Below are positions 35,790 through 45,096 of a stretch of 64,000 bases of DNA, one piece after another. Source of the stretch: Falsiroseomonas sp050563535 (GTDB taxonomy: Bacteria > Pseudomonadota > Alphaproteobacteria > Acetobacterales > Acetobacteraceae). The notes under the pieces are model-generated. The model was not told the DNA's origin and ran no database searches. It saw only the letters and a program-made list of their open reading frames with translations. The position numbers and the translations under genes are program-made. Location of the stretch: the NCBI RefSeq assembly GCF_050563535.1, contig NZ_JBNXUO010000004.1, positions 1-64,000 on the forward strand. The letters run 5' to 3'. Position 1 is the first letter of the stretch. Each line of letters opens with the position of its first letter.

Positions 35790-37460
35790 GTGAGGGTCAC
35801 GCGCCACTTCGTCACCGTCGCGGGGCGGCGGATGCACTACACCCGCGCGGGGGAGGGGCCGGCGGTCTGCCTGCTGCACGCCTCGCCCTGCTCGGCCAAG
35901 GTGCTGCGGCTGCCGCAGGAGGTGTTCGCGGGCCGCTTCACCGCGCTCGCCTTCGACACGCCGGGCTTCGGTCTTTCCGACCCCTGGCCGCATGACCGGC
36001 CGGAGATCGAGGATTTCGCGGACAACCTGGCGCTGACCCTGGATGCGCTCGGCGTGGAAGGGGCGGCGACCTATGGCCGGCACACCGGTGCCTCCATCGC
36101 AGTGGAATTCGCGCGGCGCCATGCGGCGCGCTGCGCGATGGCGCTGACCGACGGCTTCCCGGTCTTCTCGGCGGCGGTCGCGGAGGAGCGGCAGGCGCGC
36201 TACCTGCAACCCATCGTGCCGGAATGGGACGGCAGCCACCTGGTCTGGCTGTGGTTCCGCTACCGCGACCAGCATGTCTTCTGGCCCTGGCACAACCAGG
36301 ACCAGGCTTTCCGCGCCGATGCCGATGCGCCGGATGTCGCCTTCAACCACCGCGGCGTGGTGGAACTTCTGGAAGCGGGCGATGGCTACCGCATCGGCTA
36401 TGCCGCCGCCTTCCGCCACCGCGGGCTCGCGGTGCTGCCGGAGTTGACGGTGCCGGTCTGCTTCGGCAACCGCCCCGGCGACAGCCAGTTCCGGACCATG
36501 GCGCAATATCCGGCCGATGCCTGGCAGCAGGAGTTCCCGCGCGACCCGTGGGAGGCCGCGGCGGCGGAACGCGCGGTGCTGCTGCGCCATCCCGCGCGCG
36601 GCACCGTGCCCGCCGCGCCCCGCCCCGCGCCGCTGGCAGGGCGCAGCACGACCGACTTCGTGGAGGTCGGGGGGCGGCAGGTGCTGGTGCGGGGCATGGG
36701 TGACCTGCGCAGCGCAGCGCCGCTGGTCATCGTGCCGCATGTGCCGGGCTCCTCCGCGCCGTACGAGGGGCTGGTCCGCGCGGTCGGCGCGCATCATCCC
36801 GTCCTCGCCTTCGACCTGCCTGGCCATGGCGAGAGCGAGCCGCGCGGGGATGGCGCGCAGGGGCCGGATGCCTGGGCGGAGGCGCTCTGGTCGGTCTGCG
36901 ACGCGCTCGGCATCGGGCAGGTCCATTTGCACGGCCACAATGCCGGCGCGGCGGCGGCGGTGGAGGCGGCGTGCCGGCGCCGCGGGCGGGTGCTGTCGCT
37001 GGCACTTGAAGGGCCGATCGCGCTCGATCCCGCGGCGCGGGCGGAGCTCGCGCCGCGCTGGGCGCCGGATGTCACGCCGGCCTGGGACGGGTCGCACCTG
37101 CTGCGGATGTGGCACCACCGGCGCGACATGGCGCTGTGGTTCCCCTGGTGGGACCGGCGGGACGCGCGGGCCCGCCGCGCGCCGCTGCGCATCGCGCCGG
37201 AAGCCCTGCAGGAGGTGGTGCGGGAGGTGGCGAAGCAGCCCGAGGGCTACGCGCCCGCCTGGACCGCCGCCATGGCCTATCCCCTGCCGGAGAGGCTCGC
37301 CACGCTCGCCCAGCCGCTGACGCTGTTCGCGACGCCGGAGGACCTGTTCGCCGAATTGCTGCCGAAGGCCGCCTCGGTGCGGGCGGATGCGGTGGTGGCG
37401 GAATGCGGCGGCGGCGATGCGGACCGGGCGGCGGTGATCCTGCGGGCGCTGGCGCGCTGA
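35790..37460 (+). CDS. Tandem two-domain alpha/beta hydrolase with atypical nucleophile elbows
   Basis: A 556-residue protein made of two alpha/beta-hydrolase domains (about 1-275 and 285-556) that look like an internal duplication. Each has the same WDGSHL motif (146-151 and 432-437) followed by a Trp/His/Arg-rich lid. The elbow Sm-x-Nu-x-Sm reads G-R-H-T-G in domain 1 (His98 in the nucleophile place) and G-H-N-A-G in domain 2 (Asn384). Neither has the usual Ser, Asp or Cys. FDTPGFGLSDPW and FDLPGHGESEP mark the strand-5 regions. Starts at GTG 35790 immediately after the flavoprotein stop with GGGAGGG upstream; last gene of the operon. Reaction unknown; it may be non-hydrolytic. Confidence 0.8.
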   Translation: MRVTRHFVTVAGRRMHYTRAGEGPAVCLLHASPCSAKVLRLPQEVFAGRFTALAFDTPGFGLSDPWPHDRPEIEDFADNLALTLDALGVEGAATYGRHTGASIAVEFARRHAARCAMALTDGFPVFSAAVAEERQARYLQPIVPEWDGSHLVWLWFRYRDQHVFWPWHNQDQAFRADADAPDVAFNHRGVVELLEAGDGYRIGYAAAFRHRGLAVLPELTVPVCFGNRPGDSQFRTMAQYPADAWQQEFPRDPWEAAAAERAVLLRHPARGTVPAAPRPAPLAGRSTTDFVEVGGRQVLVRGMGDLRSAAPLVIVPHVPGSSAPYEGLVRAVGAHHPVLAFDLPGHGESEPRGDGAQGPDAWAEALWSVCDALGIGQVHLHGHNAGAAAAVEAACRRRGRVLSLALEGPIALDPAARAELAPRWAPDVTPAWDGSHLLRMWHHRRDMALWFPWWDRRDARARRAPLRIAPEALQEVVREVAKQPEGYAPAWTAAMAYPLPERLATLAQPLTLFATPEDLFAELLPKAASVRADAVVAECGGGDADRAAVILRALAR

Positions 37461-37474
37461 GCGCGGCCCGGGCC

Positions 37475-37496
37475 CTCCCCCGCGGCGGCGGGGGAG
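37475..37496. terminator. Hairpin between convergent genes, candidate bidirectional terminator
   Basis: A perfect 9-bp stem (CTCCCCCGC at 37475-37483 with 37488-37496) and a GGCG loop lie between the stops of the tandem hydrolase (+) and the family 5 binding protein (-). There is no T-run on either side. The site is where the 9.5-kb rightward operon should end. Confidence 0.5.
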
Positions 37497-37512
37497 TGCG
37501 GGTGCCGCCGGA

Positions 37513-39099
37513 TCAGGCCGGCCGCACGCCCCAGGGATAGGGCATGCTGCCCTTGAGCAGCCCGGTGATGCTGCGCCGCCAGGCATTGCGGATGGTGAAC
37601 TGGCCGAGCGGGATGGTCGCGACGTCGTCCTGCGCCAGCCGGTTCAGCTCGTTCGCCAGTTGCTGCTGCTGCGCCGGGTCGGTGGCGTCGAGCCAGGACT
37701 GCACCAGTTCCTGCGCGCGCGGGCTGTCGTACCAGCCGAACCAGCCGGTCGCGCCCGGCCCCTTCACCAGGCTGCTGACGGCCGGGTTCAGGTAGGCGAG
37801 GGAGGAGCCGTAGGTGTGGAAGATGCTCCACCCCCCGCGCTCCACCGGCTCGGTCCGCACGCGGCGCTGCACGACGGTGCCCCAGTCCGTCTCGGCGAGT
37901 TCCACGTTGAAGCCGACGCGCCGCAGCCGGTCCGCGGTGATCTGGCCATGCGGGCCGATCAGCGGGAAGTCGGTGGGGTTGATGATGACCACCTTCTCGC
38001 CACCGTAGCCGCTGGCCTGCAACGCGGCGCGCGCGCGGTCGAGGCTGCGGGGCGGCGCGTTCAGCGGCGACAGGTCCTCGACGCCGAGCGGCGTGCCGCA
38101 GGGGAACAGGCTGCGGCACTGGCGCCAGACGGACTGGTCGTCGCCAAGGGTCGCACGCATGTATTCCGTCTGGTCCACCGCCAGCGCCACGGCCTGGCGC
38201 ACGCGGGGGTTGTTGAAGGGCGCCTGGAGGTGATTGAGGCGCATGATGGACATGATCCCCGCCTCGTTCAGCACCCCCACCTCGATGTTGCGGTTGCGCT
38301 GGAGCGTCGGGACGAGGTCCGACAGCGGCTGTTCCAGCCAGTCCACCTCCCCGGCCTGGAGCGCGGCGGCGGCCGTCGCGGGGTCGGGCAGGATGTGCCA
38401 TTCGATGCGCGGGAAATGCGCCACCTTGCCGCCCGCTGCGCCGGAAGCGGGCTCCGCCCGCGGCACATACTGCTCGTTCTTCGCGTAGACCACGCGGCTG
38501 CCGGAGACGAATTCGCCCCGCACGAAGCGATAGGGGCCGCTGCCGACCACCTCGCTCACCTGCGTGTTGGCATCGGTGGCCGCAAGCCGTTCGGGCAGGA
38601 TGAAGGGGACGTTGGCATCCGGCTTGGCCAGCGCGTCCAGAAGCAGCGGGAAGGGGCGCCTGAGGCGGATCTCCAGCACGCGGTCGCTCTCGACGCGCCA
38701 TTCGTCCACCACGGCGGCAAGGATCTGGCCGAAGGGATCGCGCTTCGCCCAGCGGGAGAGGGAGGCCGCGCAGTCCCGCGCGCGCACCGGCTCCCCGTCA
38801 TGGAAGCGAAGCCCCTCCCGCAGGGTGATGCGCCACGACCGCCCGTCGGCCGAGACCTCGTGCCCTTCCGCCATCTGCGGCTGCGGGCGCAGCTGCGCAT
38901 CCAGCGCGTACAGCGTGTCGTAGACGTGGTAGCCATGCATCTGGGTGACGATCGCCGTCGTCCAGATCGGGTCGAGCGCGGTGAGGTTCGCCTGCGGGAC
39001 GAAGCGCAGCGTCGCGCTGCGCGCGGGCTGCGCGACGGCGGGGGCGCCGAGGCCGGCGGCAAGCCCCGCGCTGGCCTGGAATAGCGTGCGGCGACGCAT
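37513..39099 (-). CDS. Peptide/opine ABC transporter substrate-binding protein (SBP family 5)
   Basis: A 528-residue exported receptor with a short Arg-rich leader (MRRRTLFQASAGLAAGLG) that could use Sec or Tat. Family motifs are FVPQANLTALDPIWTT, WRITLREGLRFHDGEPV and PRVRQAVALAVDQTEYM. An AGGAGGA site precedes ATG 39099. No permease or ATPase is adjacent, so it either serves the importer encoded at 29549-33364 or acts with components elsewhere. Related receptors bind dipeptides, glutathione or opines. Confidence 0.9.
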   Translation of the reverse strand: MRRRTLFQASAGLAAGLGAPAVAQPARSATLRFVPQANLTALDPIWTTAIVTQMHGYHVYDTLYALDAQLRPQPQMAEGHEVSADGRSWRITLREGLRFHDGEPVRARDCAASLSRWAKRDPFGQILAAVVDEWRVESDRVLEIRLRRPFPLLLDALAKPDANVPFILPERLAATDANTQVSEVVGSGPYRFVRGEFVSGSRVVYAKNEQYVPRAEPASGAAGGKVAHFPRIEWHILPDPATAAAALQAGEVDWLEQPLSDLVPTLQRNRNIEVGVLNEAGIMSIMRLNHLQAPFNNPRVRQAVALAVDQTEYMRATLGDDQSVWRQCRSLFPCGTPLGVEDLSPLNAPPRSLDRARAALQASGYGGEKVVIINPTDFPLIGPHGQITADRLRRVGFNVELAETDWGTVVQRRVRTEPVERGGWSIFHTYGSSLAYLNPAVSSLVKGPGATGWFGWYDSPRAQELVQSWLDATDPAQQQQLANELNRLAQDDVATIPLGQFTIRNAWRRSITGLLKGSMPYPWGVRPA

Positions 39100-39161
39100 G
39101 ACGACTTCCTCCTGCCCATTGTTCCTTGTGCGGGAAGGCTAGGCGCCGCGCCGCCGGCCGG

Positions 39162-40094
39162 TCAATTCCCGCAGAGCGCGGCGCGGGCCTCGGCGTATTC
39201 ACGCTTCAGCCGCGCCACGATCTCCGCCGCGGGCGGCGCGTCAGTGATGCTGCCGACGCCCTGCCCGGCGCCCCAGATGTCGCGCCAGGCGCGCACATGG
39301 TCGGACCCGAAGCTCATCTTCGTCTTGTCGGCCGGCGGCAGCGAATCCGGGTCCAGCCCCTGCGCGGCGATGGAGGGGCGGAGGTAGTTGCCGGGCACGC
39401 CGGTGAAGCAGGGGGTGTAGAGGATGTCGGCGGCGCTGCTCTCGATGATCATGCGCTTGTAGCCCTCGGCGGCGTTGGCTTCCGCGCTGGCGATGAAGCG
39501 CGTGCCGATATAGGCCAGGTCGGCGCCCATCGCCTGCGCCGCCAGCACCTGCCGCCCCCCGGTGATCGCGCCCGAGAGGATGAGCGGCCCCGCGAAGATG
39601 CGCCGGACCTCCGCCACCAGTGCGAAGGGGGACAGCGTGCCGGCATGGCCGCCCGCGCCCGCCGCCACCAGGATCAGCCCGTCCACCCCGGCTTCCAGCG
39701 CCTTCTCGGCGTGGCGCAGGTTGGTCACGTCGTGGAACACCAGCCCGCCCCATCCATGCACCGCGCGCACCACCTCGCCCGGCGCGCGGAGCGAGGTGAT
39801 GACCACCGGCACCCGGTGGCGGGCGCAGACCTCCATGTCATGCCCCAGCCGGTCGTTCGAATGGTGGACGATCTGGTTCACCGCGAAGGGCGCGTCGTCC
39901 GGCCCGAGGGCCGCGCCGATGCGCGTCAGCCATCGGTCCAGCTCCTCCTTCGGGCGGGCGTTCAGCGCGGGGAAGGACCCGATGATGCCCGCCCGGCACT
40001 GCGCGATCACGAGTTCGGGGTGGGAGACGATGAACATCGGCGCGGCGATGACGGGCAGCGACAGGCGGGCTTGCAGGGCGGGCGGCAGGGGCAT
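39162..40094 (-). CDS. Nitronate monooxygenase family flavoprotein
   Basis: A 310-residue FMN-dependent TIM barrel (2-nitropropane dioxygenase family), which oxidises alkyl nitronates such as propionate 3-nitronate. APMFIVSHPELV near the start and the GAGGHAG segment with His150 (usual catalytic base) are present. ILSGAITGGRQVLAAQAMGADLAYIGTRFIAS is the FMN phosphate site. ATG 40094 gives the normal family N-terminus; an in-frame start 87 nt upstream does not add conserved sequence. Some members have other roles, so the substrate is not proved. Confidence 0.9.
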   Translation of the reverse strand: MPLPPALQARLSLPVIAAPMFIVSHPELVIAQCRAGIIGSFPALNARPKEELDRWLTRIGAALGPDDAPFAVNQIVHHSNDRLGHDMEVCARHRVPVVITSLRAPGEVVRAVHGWGGLVFHDVTNLRHAEKALEAGVDGLILVAAGAGGHAGTLSPFALVAEVRRIFAGPLILSGAITGGRQVLAAQAMGADLAYIGTRFIASAEANAAEGYKRMIIESSAADILYTPCFTGVPGNYLRPSIAAQGLDPDSLPPADKTKMSFGSDHVRAWRDIWGAGQGVGSITDAPPAAEIVARLKREYAEARAALCGN

Positions 40095-40215
40095 GGGGCG
40101 GCTCCGGCGGGATGGCTGCCGGTATGGAACGCCGCGGGGCGCGGGCCAAGCCGCGCTTGACGGGCCACGGGGGCTGGGCAATCACCCGGAGGACAGGCAG
40201 GGGAGGGTGCAGCGC

Positions 40216-42276
40216 ATGGCCGTGCGTTACGAGGTCGCGGACGGGATCGCCACCGCCACCATCGCGGCCCCGCCGGTCAACGCGCTTTCGGCCGCGCTGC
40301 GGGCCGCCCTGCTGGATGCGGTGCGCCGGGCCGGGGCGGATGACGCAGTGCGCGCCCTGGTGATCGCGGCGGAGGGCCGGACCTTCATCGCCGGCGCCGA
40401 CATCTCCGAATTCGGCCGCCCGCCGGCCTCTCCCACCCTCGCGGAGCTGGTGGCGGCGCTGGAAGGCAGCGCCAAGCCGGTGGTGGCCGCGATCGGCGCG
40501 GCGGCGCTGGGCGGCGGCCTGGAACTGGCCATGGCCTGCACGGCGCGCATCCTCGGCGCGGGCGCGAAGCTCGGCCTGCCGGAGGTGAAGCTCGGCCTGC
40601 TGCCGGGCTGCGGCGGCACGCAGCGCGCGCCGCGGCTGATGGGCGCGGCGGCGGCGCTGAAGCTGATGGCGGGGGGCGAGCCGCTGGGCGCGCAGGCGGC
40701 GGTTGCGGCCGGGCTCGCCGATGCGCTGGCGGAAGGCGACCTGCTGGCGGCGGCGCGCGCCCGTGCCGCGAAGCTGGCCGAAGGACCGCTGCCGCCGCCC
40801 GCCTCGGCCCGCACCGACCGCCTCGGCCCGCGGGAGGCGTTCGAGGCGGAGGCCGCGGCCCTGGCGAAGCGCGCCGCCCAGGAACCGCAGGTGGCCGCCA
40901 TCATCGGCTGTGTCCGCGCCGCCTTCGACCTGCCCTTCGATGCGGCGCTGGCCAGGGAACGCGCCGCCTTCGTCGCCCTGCTGGACGACCCTCGCAGCAA
41001 GGCGCTGCGCCACGTCTTCTTCGCCGAGCGCGAGGCGGCGAAGGTCCCCGCCATCCCCGCCGGCACCCGCCCACGCGAGGTCCGGCGCGCCGCCGTGCTC
41101 GGCTCCGGCACCATGGGCGCGGGCATCGCCATGTGCTTCGCCAATGCCGGCATTCCCGTCCGCGTGATCGAGACGGATGCCGAGGCCAGTGCCCGCGGCC
41201 TGCAGCGCATCCGTGGCACCTATGACGCCAGCGTGAAGCGCGGCAGCCTGGCGCCCGAGGCCCGCGACGCGCGCATGGCGCTGATCGAGGGCGCGGTCGG
41301 GCTCGACGCCGCGGCGGATGCGGACATGGTGGTGGAAGCCGTGTTCGAGGAGATGGGCCTGAAGAAGCAGGTCTTCGCCACGCTCGACCGCGTGGCGAAG
41401 CCGGGTGCGGTGCTCGCCTCCAACACCTCCTATCTCGACATCGACGAGATGGCGGCGGCGACGTCGCGGCCGGGCGACGTGCTGGGGATGCATTTCTTCT
41501 CCCCCGCCAACGTGATGAAGCTGCTGGAAGTGGTGCGCGCGCGCCACACCTCGCCCGAGGCGCTGGCCACCGCGGTCGAGACCGGGCGCAGGCTGGCGAA
41601 GGTGCCGGTGGTGGTGGGCGTCTGCTTCGGCTTCGTCGGCAACCGCATGCTGGCGCGGCGCAGCGCGCAGGTGGAACGCCTGCTGCTGGAAGGCGCCCTG
41701 CCGGAGGAGGTGGACGCGGCGCTGGTGGAATTCGGCTTCCGCATGGGACCCTGCGCCATGTCGGACCTCGCCGGGCTCGACATCGGCTGGCGCATCCGCC
41801 GCGCGACCGGCAAGCGCGCCCCGGTGGCCGATGCGCTGGTGGAGGCCGGCAGGCTCGGCCAGAAGACCGGCAAGGGCTTCTTCCTGTACCCCGAGGGCGC
41901 GCGCGCCGGCGTGCCGGACCCCGAGGTGGCGGCGCTGATCGGGCGCGTGGCCGCGCAGGAAGGGGTCGCGCGCCGGACGATCGGGCGCGACGAGATCCTG
42001 GACCGCCTGGTTCTGCCCATGGTGAACGAGGGCGCGCGCATCCTGGAGGAGGGGATCGCCGCCCGCCCCGGCGACATCGACGTGGTCTGGCTGCATGGCT
42101 ACAACTGGCCCGCCTGGCGCGGCGGGCCGATGCACCACGCCGATGCGCGCGGGCTGGCGGAGGTCGCGGCGACGCTCGACGCCCATGCCGCAGCGACCGG
42201 CGACGAGAGCCTGCGGCCCGCCCCGCTGCTCGCGCGGCTGGCGGCCGAGGGCAGGGGGTTCGCAAGCCTGCGATGA
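40216..42276 (+). CDS. Bifunctional enoyl-CoA hydratase / 3-hydroxyacyl-CoA dehydrogenase (FadJ/PimF-like)
   Basis: A 686-residue trifunctional-type enzyme for two beta-oxidation steps. The N-terminal crotonase domain has AGADISEFG (oxyanion hole) and LPEVKLGLLPGCGGTQR (catalytic Glu). The NAD domain begins at GSGTMGAGIAMCFANAG, and MHFFSPANVMKLLEVV and GFVGNRM complete the dehydrogenase. Its order in an operon with an acyl-CoA ligase and two paired acyl-CoA dehydrogenases matches the pimF-type arrangement for pimeloyl-CoA or other dicarboxylyl-CoA. ATG 40216; the stop overlaps the ligase start (ATGA). No thiolase gene is present here. Confidence 0.93.
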   Translation: MAVRYEVADGIATATIAAPPVNALSAALRAALLDAVRRAGADDAVRALVIAAEGRTFIAGADISEFGRPPASPTLAELVAALEGSAKPVVAAIGAAALGGGLELAMACTARILGAGAKLGLPEVKLGLLPGCGGTQRAPRLMGAAAALKLMAGGEPLGAQAAVAAGLADALAEGDLLAAARARAAKLAEGPLPPPASARTDRLGPREAFEAEAAALAKRAAQEPQVAAIIGCVRAAFDLPFDAALARERAAFVALLDDPRSKALRHVFFAEREAAKVPAIPAGTRPREVRRAAVLGSGTMGAGIAMCFANAGIPVRVIETDAEASARGLQRIRGTYDASVKRGSLAPEARDARMALIEGAVGLDAAADADMVVEAVFEEMGLKKQVFATLDRVAKPGAVLASNTSYLDIDEMAAATSRPGDVLGMHFFSPANVMKLLEVVRARHTSPEALATAVETGRRLAKVPVVVGVCFGFVGNRMLARRSAQVERLLLEGALPEEVDAALVEFGFRMGPCAMSDLAGLDIGWRIRRATGKRAPVADALVEAGRLGQKTGKGFFLYPEGARAGVPDPEVAALIGRVAAQEGVARRTIGRDEILDRLVLPMVNEGARILEEGIAARPGDIDVVWLHGYNWPAWRGGPMHHADARGLAEVAATLDAHAAATGDESLRPAPLLARLAAEGRGFASLR

Positions 42277-43880
42277 CGCAGCCCTGGGAAGCCAGCTACC
42301 CGCCGGAATGCCGATGGGACGTGCCCATCGTGGAAGGCACCCTGCCCGGCTTCCTGGACGACATCGCCGCCCGCCACGGTGCCCGCCCCGCGCTCGAATA
42401 CCGCGGCGTCGTGTTGGACTATGCGGAGCTGAAGCGCCGCGCGGACCGGCTCGCCGCGGGGCTGATGGCGATGGGCGTGGGGCGGGGCGACTGCGTCGCG
42501 CTCTACCTGCCGAACACGCCCTGGCATCCGGTCTGCTTCTTCGCGGCGCTGCGGACGGGCGCGCGGGTGGTGCATCTCTCGGCGCTGGATGCGCGGCGGG
42601 AACTCGCCTTCAAGCTGCGCGACGCGGGCGCGACGCTGCTGGTCACCACCGGCTTCCCCGCCCTGGCCGGCAACGCGTCCTGGCTGCTGGAGGAAGGCGC
42701 CACACCCCGCGTGCTGCTGGCGCCGGATGCCGCCTGGGGCGGCGAGGATGCGGCGGGCGACCCGCGCTTCGCCCCCCTGCCGGATGCCGACCCGCCCGCC
42801 GCCTGGCCGGCCGTTGCGCCCGGCGACGTGGCGCTGCTGCAATACACCGGCGGCACCACCGGCACGCCGAAGGGCGCGATGCTGACGCATGGCAACCTGA
42901 CGGCCGCGGTGCAGACCTATGCCGCCTGGCGCGACGCCACCTCGCTGCCGCGCGGCACGGCGCGGGTGCTGGTGGTGCTGCCGCTGTTCCACATCTTCGC
43001 GCTGACCTCCGTGCTGCTGCGGCAGCTGTCCGAAGGCAGCCTGTGCCACCTGCGGCCGCGCTTCGACGCGGCGTCGGCGGTGGACGACATCGAGAGGCTG
43101 CGGATCACCACGCTGTCGGGCGTGCCGACCATCTGGATCGGCATCCTGAACCTGCCGGGGATCGAGGGGCGGGACCTGTCCTCGCTGCGGCAGTGCTCCT
43201 CGGGCGGGGCGCCGATGCCGTTCGAGGTGCTGCAGCGCCTCGAAAGGCTGCTCGGCCAGCGCGTGCTCGGCGGCTGGGGCATGACGGAGACCTGCCCGGC
43301 GGGCACGCGCATCCCGCCCCACGCGCCGCACCGCCCGGGCATGATCGGCGTGCCGCTGCCGGCGGTGGAGATGCGGATCGTCGCGCTCGACGACGCGGCG
43401 CGCGTCCTGCCGCCCGGCGAGACCGGGGAGATCGCGATCAGGGGCCGCAACGTCTTCGGCGGCTACTGGCGGCGCGAGGAGGAGAACGCGACCGCCTTCG
43501 CCGATGGCTGGTTCCTGACCGGGGACATCGGCTGGATGGACGAGGCCGGGTTCTTCACTCTGGTGGACCGCCGCAAGAACATGATCCTGTCCGGCGGCTT
43601 CAACGTCTATCCGACCGCGATCGAGGGCGCGATCTACGAACATCCCGACGTCGCAGAGTGCATCGTTGTCGGCATCCCCGACGAGTATCGCGGGCAGGCG
43701 GCCAAGGCCTATGTCGCGCTCCGCCCGGGCGCGCGGCCCTTCACGCTGGAGGAACTGCGCGCCTTCCTTGCCGACCGGCTGGGCCGGCACGAGATGCCCG
43801 CCGCGCTCGAATTCCGCGACAGCCTGCCGCGCAGCGCGGCCGGCAAGCTGCTGGCCAGCGCGCTGCGCGCCGAACGCTAG
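42273..43880 (+). CDS. AMP-forming acyl-CoA ligase (PimA-like)
   Basis: A 535-residue adenylate-forming ligase with P-loop LQYTGGTTGTPKGAML, GWGMTETCPAGT, WFLTGDIGWMDEAGFF, and the catalytic Lys of LPRSAAGKLLA. It would activate the acid that enters the beta-oxidation operon. The neighbouring genes suggest a dicarboxylate or medium-chain fatty acid. It overlaps the upstream gene by 4 nt and is followed after 10 bp by the large dehydrogenase subunit gene. Confidence 0.92.
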   Translation: MTQPWEASYPPECRWDVPIVEGTLPGFLDDIAARHGARPALEYRGVVLDYAELKRRADRLAAGLMAMGVGRGDCVALYLPNTPWHPVCFFAALRTGARVVHLSALDARRELAFKLRDAGATLLVTTGFPALAGNASWLLEEGATPRVLLAPDAAWGGEDAAGDPRFAPLPDADPPAAWPAVAPGDVALLQYTGGTTGTPKGAMLTHGNLTAAVQTYAAWRDATSLPRGTARVLVVLPLFHIFALTSVLLRQLSEGSLCHLRPRFDAASAVDDIERLRITTLSGVPTIWIGILNLPGIEGRDLSSLRQCSSGGAPMPFEVLQRLERLLGQRVLGGWGMTETCPAGTRIPPHAPHRPGMIGVPLPAVEMRIVALDDAARVLPPGETGEIAIRGRNVFGGYWRREEENATAFADGWFLTGDIGWMDEAGFFTLVDRRKNMILSGGFNVYPTAIEGAIYEHPDVAECIVVGIPDEYRGQAAKAYVALRPGARPFTLEELRAFLADRLGRHEMPAALEFRDSLPRSAAGKLLASALRAER

Positions 43881-43890
43881 GGGAGGACCC

Positions 43891-45090
43891 ATGGACCTCA
43901 GCTACACCGCCGAGGAGATCGCGTTCCGCGACGAGCTCCGCCACTTCTTCCGCACCGCCATCCCCGCCGAGATCCGGCGGAAGGTGAGCGAGGGGCGCGC
44001 GCTGGCGCGCGAGGACTACGTGACCAGCCAGAAGATCCTGCACGCCCGCGGGCTCGCCACGCCGAACTGGCCGGTGGCCTGGGGCGGGCAGGACTGGTCG
44101 CCCGTGCAGCGCTACATCCACCTCGAGGAATTGCAGGCGGCCGCGGTGCCGCAGCCGCTCGGCTTCAACGTCACCATGGTCGGCCCGGTGATCGCCACCT
44201 TCGGGTCGGAGGCGCAGAAGCGCCGCTTCCTGCCCGGCACCGCCAGCCTCGACATCTGGTGGGCGCAGGGCTTCAGCGAGCCGGGCGCGGGCAGCGACCT
44301 CGCCAGCCTGCGGACCACCGCGCGGCGCGAGGGGGACGAGTTCGTCGTCAACGGCCAGAAGACCTGGACGACGCTCGGCCAGTATGCCGACTGGATCTTC
44401 TGCCTGGTGCGAACGGACCCGACGGCGAAGAAGCAGGCCGGCATCTCCTTCCTGCTGATCGACATGAAGACGCCCGGCGTCACCCTGCGGCCGATCATCA
44501 CCATCGATGGCGGGCACGAGGTGAACGAGGTCTTCTTCGACGAGGTGCGCGTTCCGGCCGAGAACCTGGTCGGCGAGCTCAACAAGGGCTGGGACTACGC
44601 CAAGTTCCTGCTCTCCAACGAACGCATCGGCATCGCCCGCATCGGCATGACCAAGGAACGCCTTGCCCGCGTGAAGCGCCTCGCGCAGGAGACGCCGGCG
44701 GGCGAGGGCACGGTCTGGGACGACCCGGATTTCCGCCGTCGCCTCGCCTGGTCCGAGATCGAGCTGAAGGCGCTCGAGATCACCCAGATGCGGGTGGTGG
44801 CGGCGCAGCGCGGGCGCGCGGCCGACAAGCCGGACCCGTCCTCCTCCATCCTCAAGATCCGGGGCAGCGAGATCCAGCAGCAGGCGACGCAGCTGCTGGT
44901 GGACGTCGCCGGCCCCTACGCCCTGCCGCGGCCGGACCGCGGCGAGGACGGGCTGAACCTGCCCTCCGTCGGCCCGGACTGGGCGGATGCGGCGGCACCG
45001 CTTTTCTTCAACTACCGCAAGGTCTCGATCTATGGCGGGTCGAACGAGATCCAGCGGAACATCATCGCCAAGGCGTTCCTGGGGCTCTGA
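43891..45090 (+). CDS. Acyl-CoA dehydrogenase, pimeloyl-CoA dehydrogenase large-subunit-like (PimC)
   Basis: A 399-residue flavoprotein beginning MDLSYTAEEIAFRDELRHFF, the N-terminus typical of PimC-type subunits. It contains the FAD/acyl motif QGFSEPGAGSDLASL, the NGQKTWTTLGQYADW block and a C-terminal YGGSNEIQRNIIAKAFLGL. It oxidises acyl-CoA to enoyl-CoA and passes electrons to ETF. GGGGAGG precedes ATG 43891. Its partner lies 6 bp downstream; the two should form a heteromer. Confidence 0.92.
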   Translation: MDLSYTAEEIAFRDELRHFFRTAIPAEIRRKVSEGRALAREDYVTSQKILHARGLATPNWPVAWGGQDWSPVQRYIHLEELQAAAVPQPLGFNVTMVGPVIATFGSEAQKRRFLPGTASLDIWWAQGFSEPGAGSDLASLRTTARREGDEFVVNGQKTWTTLGQYADWIFCLVRTDPTAKKQAGISFLLIDMKTPGVTLRPIITIDGGHEVNEVFFDEVRVPAENLVGELNKGWDYAKFLLSNERIGIARIGMTKERLARVKRLAQETPAGEGTVWDDPDFRRRLAWSEIELKALEITQMRVVAAQRGRAADKPDPSSSILKIRGSEIQQQATQLLVDVAGPYALPRPDRGEDGLNLPSVGPDWADAAAPLFFNYRKVSIYGGSNEIQRNIIAKAFLGL

Positions 45091-45096
45091 CGGCAC

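Noticed and set aside
34098..37586. 1,162-codon leftward frame under the flavoprotein and tandem hydrolase
   Set aside because: Antisense shadow; Arg/His/Gln-rich translation without motifs, while the plus-strand genes show clear families.
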